Below are positions 21,275 through 31,887 of a stretch of DNA of 64,000 nucleotides, piece by piece (position 1 is the first letter of the stretch; each line of letters begins with the position of its first letter). Position numbers and translations under genes: made by a program. The stretch comes from Cunninghamia lanceolata (Eukaryota; Streptophyta; Pinopsida; Cupressales; Cupressaceae), in assembly GCA_027924645.1 (NCBI GenBank), contig BSBN01000140.1, positions 8,252,501 through 8,316,500 of the forward strand, read 5' to 3'. The notes below the pieces were generated by a model, which was given only the letters and a program-made list of their open reading frames with translations, had not been told where the DNA came from and ran no database searches.

Positions 21275-22514
21275 TGTTAGACTTAGAGCGGACAACTAAG
21301 AGGGGGGTGAATCAGTTGTCCAAAACCTTCTTTACTTTCAACACTTATATTCACTTAACAGTATAACAATAAATCAAACATGAAACTTAATGTATTCAAT
21401 CAAGAGCAGAAACACATCAACACAAGAGACACCAAGATTTAGACATGGAAAACCTGGTTAAGGGAAAAACCACGGGTTGATTAACCCAAGATTGTATTCT
21501 CTGTTAGAAGAATAGAAAGAACAAAATGGCACATGCCAATTAGGGCTCACTACCTGAGCACACTGCTCACAAGAGGCTCACTGCCTACAAGAGACACACT
21601 GTCTACAGAAAAATAAGTATCACATACTTGAACTGGAAAATAGCATCTTCACCATGCTTGAGTTAGTTCCATTTAAGCCCAAACCTTCTGCTCTGCCTTT
21701 CGCTCTTCTCCTTGCTACCACACACTCATCTCCACAAAATCCCTATATTGAAATGACTTCGCAATCCCTTATTTATACATGACATCAACTTAGGAACAAA
21801 CATCTAAGTCAGCACACATCCACAAGAACATCCAGAAGACATATAATTCATCCAGTGGGCCAGTCATAGAAAGAACATCATCATCCAAAAGTTATTCTTC
21901 ATTTTTGGGACTCTAGTTCTAATGCGGATCATAAACACAAACTGAGCATGATCCAAGGACCTCCACAAGCTTGCCTGAAACATCAAGAACATCTACACTT
22001 CCTCTACTTACTGAAACCCTTCTCTCCTTCATCTGAAACCTCAAGAATACAGTCTGCCATTACTCTTACAAAGGAATAGATACTTCCAGACCATCAAACC
22101 ACGAACCAATTGATTTGACACACCAGACAGACTTCCCCAACACTTCCCCAAATCTGCAAAACCTGAGCATGCATTTTTGGATCTCACTGGACCAATCTGT
22201 ATCACTCTGTCAGCACTGAACATGTGCCAGAATTGGTTTTACTTGAAATTCCATAACCTCTTCATATCTTCATGCAGACCTCTATAATCTCTACTAGAAC
22301 ATCTTATGACACATCTACAACCCTTTAATCCGCATCCTCTGATTCGCAACCTATCTTGGACTTTTACCTTGTTGTCATCACTGTTCTTCACTGTTCCTAA
22401 TTGAGACTAATTTTCTCAATATCCTCAGCATACAGCTCATCCAATCCTTCTCATTAATGTAACATGAGTATGTTGACATCAATGACAACACCGGTTAGGC
22501 CCATACTTGCAACA
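21275..22514 (-). repeat. Middle LTR shared by elements A and B
   Basis: A full-length copy (TGTTAGAC...TTGCAACA) of the 5046-6286 LTR. On its left is A's primer site and gag, on its right is B's polypurine tract and RNase H. It therefore serves as both the 5' LTR of A and the 3' LTR of B, with nothing between the two elements. Confidence 0.9.
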
Positions 22515-22525
22515 ATCTCCCCCTC
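22515..22525 (-). other. Polypurine tract of element B
   Basis: The minus strand reads GAGGGGGAGAT directly before the LTR start; it is slightly shorter than A's tract. Confidence 0.7.
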
Positions 22526-22841
22526 ATTGATGGCAACATATGATGTGAAAAACTGTTTTAACCATCATGACAAGAAAATCTCTTTACTGTCAAAACTCTC
22601 CTTAATAGCAACAACCATTCACATGTCTTCTCTTCCTTTAGTTCTCCTGCTTGATCAGAAACCACTTGTTTTTCACATGTTTTCTCTCCCCCTTTGACAT
22701 CAATGGCAAAGGGCACATACTTGCAATTTCCCTACTTCAGAACCATGCCTGCTGCTCCCTCTGAGTAGCAGCACCCCATCATTAGTCTGGACCAAAAGAT
22801 GTGACTGTGAAATCCACCAGACTAATGCACATCAGTGCACC

Positions 22842-23826
22842 TTAGTTCACCACCGGAGGGGCAATAACCCCTAACTTCTCCCTGAGATACTCGAAAGAGT
22901 TCTTAGGTAGAGGTTTAGTAAAGATGTCTGTAATTTGATCCTTTGAAGGCACAAACTCCAATCTGACTTCATTCTTGTTCACTTGCTCTCTCAAAAAATG
23001 AAACTTGATGGATATATGTTTGGTCTTTGAATGCAACACTGGATTCTTGGATATGTTTATTGCACTTGAATTATCATAGAAAATTGTGATGGGCTCCTCA
23101 TACTCTACTCTGATGTCTCTTAACATCTGTTTCATCCTCAAAACTTGAGTACAACTTCCTGCTGCAGCAATATATTCTGCTTCTGTAGTGGACAGAGATA
23201 TTGATTCTTGTTTCTTGCTTAACCAAGAAACTAATCTCTTCCCTAAAAAGAATGCTCCACCACTGGTACTCTTCCGGTCATCCGCATCTCCTGCCCAATC
23301 AGCATCTATATATGCATGAAGAGAGAAGTCATGATCTCTAGGATACCACAACCCATACTCAACTGTCCCCTTTAGATATCTAAAAATCCTCTTGATTGCC
23401 ATAACACGAGATTCTCTAGGATCAGCTTGGAATCTAGCAACAAGACCAACAACCTGCATAATATCTGGTCTAGTTTGAGTGAGATACAACAGTCCTCTAA
23501 TCATAGACCTATATTTTGTCTGATCAACCTTGGGAGAGTCATCATCTTTGCTCAACTTGCATCTGGTTACCATTGGAGTGTTCATTAGCTTTGAGTCTTC
23601 CATCCCAAATTTCCTCAACAATTCTTTCACATATTTTGACTGAGAAATGAAGATTCCTTGCTTTGTTTGAGTAATTTGTAGACCCAAAAAGAAATTCATT
23701 TCTCCAAGCATGGACATCTCAAACTCACTTTTCATTTAACTTGCAAAAGTTTTGCACAAACTATCTCTTCCTCCAAAAATGATATCATCAACAAATACTT
23801 CAACAATTAGGATATTTTCATGATCA
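22842..23826 (-). pseudogene. Element B: C-terminal reverse transcriptase and RNase H
   Basis: Minus-strand frames give VFVDDIIFGG (here still VDD), [48 protein letters not shown] and FTKPLP. The RNase H acidic residues lost in A are kept here. A one-base break near 23735 separates the palm segment from the rest. The N-terminal half of reverse transcriptase is absent, because the frame is fused upstream to protease sequence near 23826. Confidence 0.9.
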
Positions 23827-25283
23827 ATTTGAGCAAATAAGCAACTTTTACCAGTACCAACCAAGTGGAAGATATTACCTTTAGTTTGAGTATCAGATGC
23901 AATCACTATTCCAAACCTTTCAAAGATCTTGCATTTTCTATTTCTGAATCTGAGATCATAGCCTTTGTCCACCAGTTGTCCAACACTGAGAAGATTGTGC
24001 TTTAATCCTTCAACATACAGTACATTACCAGTTTTGTTCTTTCCATCAAGAGAAATAGTTCCTCTACCTCTGATCCTGCCAGCAAGATTATCTCTAAACT
24101 TTACAATTCCTCCTTCATATTTTTCCAATTTTAAGGACTTATTCTTGTCACCTTTCATATGGTGAGAGCATCCACTGTCAATGACCCAATCATCCTTTGT
24201 TTCAACTTGGACAGCCAGAGCTCTTTCTTCAACTTTAAGATTGACAAATATAGAGGGTATTGGTTCCTCTTCTTTGATGGTAATAAACACCCATTCATTA
24301 CTGGATTTGTTTCCTATCTCTGATTCATCATCTGTTACTCATTCATTATCATCTTCTTCATGAACATAGTAACAATTCTTTTGAAACCTTGGTCTGTTAG
24401 GATTTGGTCTTTAAAATCTTTCCGGACATCTTGAGGCAAAATGACCAATTTTATTGCAGTTAAAACACTTAAAAGGTAATTTTCCTTCATACTTACTGGA
24501 TCCTTTTGGTAGTCTCTTTGCAATGAGGGCTTCAGGATGAACAAATTTAGTTTCTTCTTCATCCAAGTCTTTTCTTGCTTTTTCATACCATGATGGGTTC
24601 CTTGAAGAATTTTCCCCCAGATCAAACCTTTGTTTCCCTTTTACAGAGGCACTAGCTTTGAATGTAGATTCAGTCCTTGGAGGATCATCTCTAAACTTGG
24701 CCATTTCAAAAGCAACCAACTTACCAACCAATTGGTCTCTTGTGACTGTTGTATGAGCTCTGAATTCTTCAATTGCAAAAGCCTTGATTCTGTAAGATTC
24801 AAGAAGGGATCTGAGAACTTTTCCAATGATCTCATCTTCACTTAGGATTCCACCTACATTTCTAATTCCACAAACTAGCTCATTCCCTCTTGGCATAAAA
24901 GAGGTAATATTTTCATCATCTCTCATCTTCAGTTTTTCAAATTTCCCTTTTAGATTCTGTAACCTTGCACATTTAACAAACTAATCTCCTTCATGCAAAA
25001 TTTCTAGTTTATTCCAGATCTCAAAGGCAGTTGGTAGATCAATAACATTTGAGAGTTTGGAGTCAGATAATGCACTTAAAAGAGCCTCTTTGGTCTGTAG
25101 ATTGTTTTCAACATCTGTGAATTCATTTAGGGTTGTCGGACCACCCTATGGAGGTACATAAGCTTTTGTAACCATAGACCAATATGTAAATCCCATACAC
25201 TTGCAAGTGACATTTCATGTGACCTTCCAAATAGTAAAGTTAGTTCCATCAAACTTCAGACTATCCTTCTTGTAGGATGACAT
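23827..25283 (-). pseudogene. Element B: copia gag and protease fused to reverse transcriptase
   Basis: Gag begins at the ATG at 25283. Recognisable parts are the main gag frame 24411-24926, the zinc knuckle CFNCNKIGHFASRC near 24455, and protease WVIDSGCSHHMKG near 24180. The protease frame runs through SCLFAQID straight into [13 protein letters not shown] of reverse transcriptase without a stop. The join lies in a short block (about AAATTGAT) that both parent regions share in element A. Pre-integrase, integrase and the first half of reverse transcriptase are deleted. Stops before 24926 and near 24410 show it is dead as a whole. Confidence 0.85.
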
Positions 25284-25326
25284 CCTGGATCTCCTCATGC
25301 GGTTAAGCTCCTTTTAGAGGAACTTA

Positions 25327-25338
25327 GCTCTTATACCA
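25327..25338 (-). other. Primer binding site of element B
   Basis: The minus strand reads TGGTATAAGAGC, identical to A's site, two bases inside the LTR edge. Confidence 0.8.
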
Positions 25339-25340
25339 AT

Positions 25341-26584
25341 TGTTAGACTTAGAGCAGACAACTAAGAGGGGGGGTGAATCAGTTGTCCAAAACTTTCTTT
25401 ACTTTCAACACTTATATTCCCTTAACAGTATAACAATAAATCAAACATAAAATTTAATGTATTTAATCAAGAGCAGAAACACATCAACACAAGAGACACC
25501 AAGATTTTGATGTGGAAAACATGGTTAAGGGAAAAACCATGGGGTGATTAACCCAAGATTGTATTCTCTGTTAGAAGAATAGAAAGAACAAAATGGCACA
25601 TGCCAATTAGGGCTCACTACCCGAGCACACTACTCACAAGAGGCTCACTGCCTACAAGAGACCCACTGTCTACAGAAAAATAAGTATCACATACTTGAAC
25701 TAGAAAATAGCATCTTCACCATGCTTGAGTCAGTTCCATTTAAGCCCAAACCTTCTGCTCTACCTTTCTCTCTTCTCCTTGCTACCACACACTCATCTCC
25801 ACAAAATCCCTATATTAAAATGACTTTGCAATCCCTTATTTATACATGACATCAACTTAAGTACAAACATATAAGTTGGCACACATCCACATGAACATCT
25901 AAAAGATGTATAATTCATCTGGTCGGCCAGTCACAGAAAGAACATCATCATCCAGAAGTTATTCTTCATTTCTGAGTCTCCAATTCTAATGCGAACCATA
26001 AACATGAACTGAGCACGATCCAAGGACCTCCACAAGCTTGCCTGAAACATCAAGAACATCCACACTTCCTCTACTTACTGAAACCCTTCTCTCCTTCATC
26101 TAAAACCTCAAGAATACAGTCTACCATTACTATCACAAAGGAATAGATACTTCTAGACCTTCAAACCATGAACCAATTGAGTTGACACACCACAAAGACT
26201 TCCCCACCACTTCCTCAAATCTGCAGAATCAGAGAATGCATTTTTGGATCTCACGAAACCTATCTATATCACTCTGTCATCACTGAACATCTACCAGAAC
26301 TGGTTTTACTTGAACTACCATAACTTCTTCATATCTTCATGTGGACCTCTGCAATCTCTACTAGAACATCTCATGACACATATCTACAAACCCTTTAATC
26401 CGCATCCTCTGATTCACAACCTATCTTGGACTTTTACCTTGTTGTCATCGCTGTTCTTCATTGTCCCTGATTGAGACTAATTTTCTCAATATTCTCAGCA
26501 TACATCTCATCCAATCCTTCTCATTAATTCAACATAAATATGTTGAGATCAATGAGAACACCAGTTAGGCCCATACTTGCAATA
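25341..26584 (-). repeat. Right LTR (5' LTR of element B)
   Basis: Starts TGTTAGACTTAGAGC and runs to CATACTTGCAATA, where the other two copies have TTGCAACA. It is homologous throughout to the two other LTRs. The flank after it (GATTC) does not equal the flank before the left LTR (AATTT), so no clean target duplication brackets the A/B complex. Confidence 0.85.
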
Positions 26585-26622
26585 GATTCACCCCCCCTCT
26601 CAGCACCTCATTGTGTTAAACA
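26585..26622 (+). repeat. Continuation of the split plus-strand copia LTR
   Basis: GATTCACCCCCCCTCTCAGCAC continues the U5-type sequence broken off at 5045; the A/B LTR has ATTCACCCCTCCTCTTAG at the same place. It probably ends at TTAAACA (26616-26622). No clear primer site follows, so this looks like a solo or truncated LTR. Confidence 0.4.
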
Positions 26623-26625
26623 AGG

Positions 26626-29600
26626 ATATGATCACTTTGTTGAACATGGTCATGCGAAGATAGATGCTAGGTTGTACCAGCATTGGATGTTCCAATTTAT
26701 TAATTTGTTCTTCAAGAACTAGCAATTCCTAGATTGGGGCTATATAGTTAGTGACAATTTACATGCACAATTAATTACTATCACTAATGATAAATTCACC
26801 ATGACTTCATATATTGTATATCGTTAGCCAAACAAAATCATTTTCCTAGTTCAGTCATAAAACTAGTAATGGGAGAAGTGATAGACAAAATTAAGGCATG
26901 GGATTTATAACCCCAACTGGAGTTGAAGGAAGACTAGAAACACTATAAAAGAGTCAATGATGCCTTCTTGTTCAATATCATCATGAAATTGATAGGGGAT
27001 ATCAATGCAATAACATTTGTGGAGGCCATGGCTTTGATTCAAGGATGGTGACAATGGTTCATATAGTTCCAAAGATCTACATTTATTAGGATATATGGAT
27101 TCACTGAAGCCCCTTACCTATTCCCCAAATATTGCAATGAAAAAGCAATCTTGTTAGAATTTCAAGACAGATGCTTCAAATACACCTCAAATTACAAGAA
27201 AAGCACTAGCCAGGTGTTTAGTTCCCATTTGATTTAGGTCTCTATAGTTGTAACTCTATTAATTTTACCAAATCATCACATGAGGAGTTGGAGGTTATGA
27301 ATTTCAATGTTTATCATCCCAGGCCTGATTGTGATCCTCATGGGAGAATCAAGAAGTTACTAGGATCAATCCATGATCATGAACCAACTTTGGAAGAATT
27401 ATGGGCTAAATGTAAAAATTATTTTAAAGTAAGAAAGAAGAGCTACAACAAATTAACTACCTTTTAAAGAAAATCTTTTAAAATTTAGGAGGATATTCCC
27501 CTAGAGCTATCAAATGATGGTTAAGTCCTCAATCCCACATATAAATTGAAAAAAGTAGACAGTGATCCACTCCCAAGCCTAGACTAGTCATTGAAAGAGG
27601 ATTTACTAGTTGATTCTATAAGCAAGGGAGACTTATAATTTAGCTTCTCTTGGTTGAAGCCCAAGATTACAAATTTGGGAAAAATAAAGGAAAAGAAATA
27701 TAAAAGAAAGAGAAGATGACATGATCCAAGGGTGATGTGACCCAGGAGAAACTACAAGAAGCCTTACTTAAGAAAAAATGTAATAATGATGATGCTAGTG
27801 CAGGAGTGGTAATAGGAGTAGGGATTACTCCTCTGATGTAGATTTTTCCTACTCAAGTTTCACTTGGATGACTCCCCAACCTAGTGTTGATGCAATCTAT
27901 ACAAATATTCAAGAAGCCACATAAGAGGGAGATAAAATAGTCTCATCTTTAGAGAGGACACCCTCTCCTATTCACCATCTATGTACTACTCCACCTCCTC
28001 CACCAGTACAGCTATAGGTAGAAGATAGAGCACAACAAGAAGGTGAGATAGTCCTAGAAGAAGAGGTGACATAGAAGATGAAAAGGGGAGAACAAATATT
28101 GCAATCCCTTAATATCTCACATTATAAAGATTCAAGAAGACTCTCCACACCCTCATATTGATTCTTCTCCTCCTAAGTAGAGTAAATATGAAGAAATCCT
28201 TGTGCAAGAGGTCAAAGAAACATCTGGAGGAGATAACCAAATCCAATACAAGTCAATGCACTTGGGAGAACATAAAAGTATGTCTCTAGGAAAAAGAAGT
28301 TTCCCAAAAGGGCTTGGTGAGAAAACAACAATAGGACAAGAAAACCTACAGTAATAGCTTACATAGAAGGATTCATCTAAATAAATGGATAAAATCCAAT
28401 CTCAAATTAGCCCACCAAGGTATATTTCTATAGCACAACAATAGTAGGAAGAATAATTATTTATAAAGGATAAGGATGAAGAGATCATAGATGAGGAAGA
28501 TATGGAGATACTTGCAAAGGTAATCAATAATGAGACTAAACATATGCATAAAACTTTGTTAAATACTGGTGAAGAAAATGAAATTATCAAGGAGGCTCAC
28601 CAGCAAGAAGATTATCCTGAAGGAGTTCAAAATGAAAAATTTATTGATTAGGATGAATAGCACAAGGAAAAAGAGTTGGACCAGAAAAAGTTGATCAGGC
28701 TTCGGTGTTACCACAGTAATGGGTTACACTTTCTAGGACATCCTGATTTTTGCTACAATCACATATTTTTAGAAAATATAATGATTTAAGCCTTGAAATG
28801 TTCCATTTAAAGGATTTTAATTGAAGAGGGTTTGATCAAACCCCCTTGGATAGAACCCCGCTAGTTTTAAACCATACCTATAATGGAGTCTCCTCTACAC
28901 CTATCAAAATGCTGATAAAAAACCACTTTTGATTTACCTTTTAGGGGATCAAATGAATTCATATAAAATTTATGTTTTGTATGTATGTAGTCATTATTAT
29001 AAGCTTCCCAAAAAGTATGATTTTAAATATATTTAGTTTTATTATTATATTTATTTTTATTTCTTGTGAATGTAAGTTTTTCAATGAACATCAAGGTCTT
29101 TGTTTCACACATATGAAAAATAGGAAAATAGAGAAAAAAAAATTCTAAAAAACTATCTATGCCCTAGGTATTGATGTCCTTGTTTCAACAAAAAAAAAAG
29201 AATTGAATTTTGATACATATAGAAAAAGTTATGTTTTAAAGAATACGCCTATGTCTAAATTATAATTGGTTTGACTTCAAAACTTAATTAAAAAAAAAAA
29301 TTCAACAAAACATTATGAAACCAAATGCATGCCCTAGATATCAGTGTTACCAATCTAGATTAAAAAAAAATGTAATTTTATCCTTTGTAGAAATAAAGTT
29401 ATATGCTACAAAATACACATCACTTTAAAAAATGTTGTTTACAATTAAAAACTAGTTATCAAATGAGACACAAAAAATATTACAATTTAACTCTAATTTT
29501 TTTAAAATATATATATTTAGAATCTACAGACAAAATCTCACAAATCACTAGTTCACATCATCTTCAAATTCTTAACGGTTTAGTGGCTATAGGTGTTAGA

Positions 29601-30117
29601 AAGTGAAGATTTAGTTCAAAATGTTGGTTTCAATGTCAAGTTTGGCCAAAAAGTGTAACCCATTATTGTGGGACATCTAACCCTCTGATGAAAATCCTTC
29701 TATGCCTACTTAGCTCAAACTAAACTTAGAAAAGAGGGAAAAATTAGTGGTCAAATCACTACTTATTCAGGGCGTAACAATTAAGGTAGAAAGAGGTAGA
29801 ATGCCAAAGAAACCTAGAACCCTCTCTACTATAAGGATTAATGAATTAGGAGAAAGGATACCAAAGATAGCTACACCCATGGTAGATAAGAATGATAGAG
29901 ACCTTTCCATTGTTGATTATTAATTATCTAAGGTTAGTTTGAGAAAGGATACAAGGAAGGAAGAGATTGCTTATTTGGGTTTAGCAGTAGACACAGTGAT
30001 CACCAGGATGCAAAAAGACAAGAAGACCAAAGAGAAATTAAAAGAGAAATTGGAACAAATGAAGATGCTTATCAACAAACTCATTACCCGTTTGTCACAA
30101 TGTTATCCTCAAAATTA
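26626..30117 (+). pseudogene. Unrecognised long-ORF family, copy 1 (heavily decayed)
   Basis: There is no intact frame, but plus-strand translation gives segments that line up in order with copy 2 (31888-35343): SDNLHAQL near 26750, MTSYIVY near 26800, RVNDAFLFN near 26960, and YGFTEAPYLFPKYCNEKAIL near 27090-27150. After these come an acidic, Lys/Glu-rich stretch (28440-28660) and a C-terminal part, 29742-30117, with TMRINELGER-like and KEKLKEKLEQMKML sequence that looks like a coiled coil, ending at a TAG at 30116. A 961-bp inverted-repeat element splits it. I do not recognise the family. It may be an extra or gag-like ORF of a non-autonomous retroelement, or an old multicopy gene. Confidence 0.45.
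28711..29671. mobile_element. Putative 961-bp DNA transposon with 21-bp terminal inverted repeats
   Basis: 28711-28731 (CCACAGTAATGGGTTACACT and one more T) and the reverse complement of 29651-29671 match at 20 of 21 bases. The interior is AT-rich with no credible ORF, as in a MITE. It sits inside copy 1 of the unrecognised family. The flanks (CGGTGTTA left, GACATCTA right) show no clear duplication, so the superfamily is not assigned. Confidence 0.6.
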
Positions 30118-30349
30118 GCTGTGCTTGATTTTGTAGGATGACTCCTACGAAACATGTCCGTCTTGTAGACTACAACTCTAAGCACATAAATCGAGGCAAA
30201 TCTTCTTGACCACGTGCATGCTCCTCTAGCCCTGGAGAATCCATTTGAGTATCTTCTCATCTTGGTTTCTCAAATTTTGCAAAAATTAAACAAGTAGCAA
30301 ACTTGTCAAACTAGTAACTTTTAAAGTTTTAAGGTGTTAGAGAATTTTT
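30118..30349. other. Spacer after copy 1, nothing recognised
   Basis: Begins TGTGCTTGATTTTG a few bases after the stop and holds a small hairpin, GTAGGATGACTCCTAC. I see no gene. Confidence 0.3.
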
Positions 30350-31710
30350 GTTTCACATGCAAGGGTGGCAATTTTTACTACCATTGCCTGTTGGTGTTAA
30401 ACTTTACTACATGTAAGGGCAGTAAAAATCACCACCATTGAATGTTAAGTATTGAACTCTTCTATATGTAGGGGTGGTAAAAATTGCCACTCGTGCCTCT
30501 CTCAGTTCACATTAAGTGCATTTAATGCACTTCGTGTTAATGTTTTTAATGAGCCTTTTATGGATTTTAAACTCTTTATTTGTGTTTTATCTTTGTTGTT
30601 TATGCCTTCGTGATTCCTCTGACTTTCCAAGAAACCCTTGATGAACATGTAGGAGTAGATTTGATTGAGATTTTTGGTGACTCAACTGTCTTCATTATCA
30701 AGTAGGGTTTCTTTATGTCCTTTCCACCTTTCATTTTCTACTTTGTTTTTACTTTAGGGTTTTTATTATCATTTTTTACTATGTTTATGTTTATTTCTAT
30801 CCTATGTTAAAAACATTTAAACCCTAATGTATTTACCTTCGTCACTGTTGAAATACCCTTTTCGCTTTGTGTACAAAACGTTGTGTTTTTATTCGTGTTA
30901 AGGACTGTTTGTTCTTTCATTACATGGTTGGCATTTTTTGCCGCTTAGTAAATCCTTTGTCAACTATTGCATGTTGTGGTGTTAATTTCCTTTTGAAACC
31001 CTTAGTAATCCTTGTAAATTTTACCACTTTCTTTGGTGAAGGAGCGGTGATTTTACCTGCCCTTACACCAATGTTAAAACTATCAACCAAGTGTATTGAT
31101 AGTAAAAATCACCACCAATACACATTCCCAAGTCGCATGCTAACTAAGTGAAGAGACGGTGATTTTTTCCGCCAATACACTTAGTTCCCATGCATCAACT
31201 TTAATATGCATGGGCAGTGATTTTCACCGCCAATGCATATGTTGCATTTTTACCAAGCAATGCATGAGCAGTGAAAATCACTGCCCATGCCTTACAAAAC
31301 TTGTATTTACCCCTACGTGTAGGAGAAGTGAAAATCACTACTCATACATGAGCTTGTGATTTTTCTTAAGTATAGGGGTGGAAATTTTTGTCGCCCATAC
31401 ATAGAGGTTACTAACAGTTCTACCCTTGCAAAAATAAGACTCAGATGCACAAGTGGAGATTTTAGCCACCCATACACAAAGACTTTACACTTTAAAAATA
31501 TGTAGGAACAGTCATTTCTACTGCTCAAGCATGGTAAAGTCTTATCACAAATATACCAAGTGAAATATGCATGAGTGGTAATTTCTACCACCCAAACATT
31601 TTTTGTAAGTTTTATCCCTACATACAAGGATGACAATTTTTGCTGCCCTGACATGTAAAGCCATATCTCCTACATACAGGGGCGGTGATTTTTGCTGCCC
31701 GTGCATCACT
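30350..31710. repeat. Array of about 15 imperfect hairpins
   Basis: Variants of a palindrome with arms like TGCATGGGCGGTGA and TCACCGCCCATGCA around a TTT or AAA centre recur near 30356, 30407, 30468, 31043, 31093, 31148, 31198, 31260, 31312, 31372, 31448, 31500, 31566, 31620 and 31672. One of the best is 31198-31234 (TATGCATGGGCAGTGATTTT, then CACCGCCAATGCATATG). A gap without units lies at 30520-31040. Units sit 40-75 bp apart and the spacers are not alike. Small open frames here (31313-31781 minus) merely translate the repeat, giving recurring GQQK-PPLYV peptides. Confidence 0.8.
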
Positions 31711-31887
31711 GTCCCAAAATTCTCTATAGCCCCTTCAAGCTCATGTTGTTGACCATGATTTCTAATGCTGCAATTTCCCAATTTGCCAAATTTTCCTTAA
31801 CATTGCAAAATCATGCCTTCTATTATTGTAGTTGCTTCTACAAGATTGTTGAGTTCTTGTTCTTGACCAAGGGAGTTCATCTTTCAA

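Noticed and set aside
30350..31710. CRISPR-like array of palindromic repeats with unlike spacers
   Set aside because: Repeats are strongly diverged, spacing is irregular, there are no cas genes and the context is plant retroelements.
31313..31781. Minus-strand frames of 113 and 78 codons as a repeat protein
   Set aside because: They only translate the hairpin repeat and carry no start context or domain.
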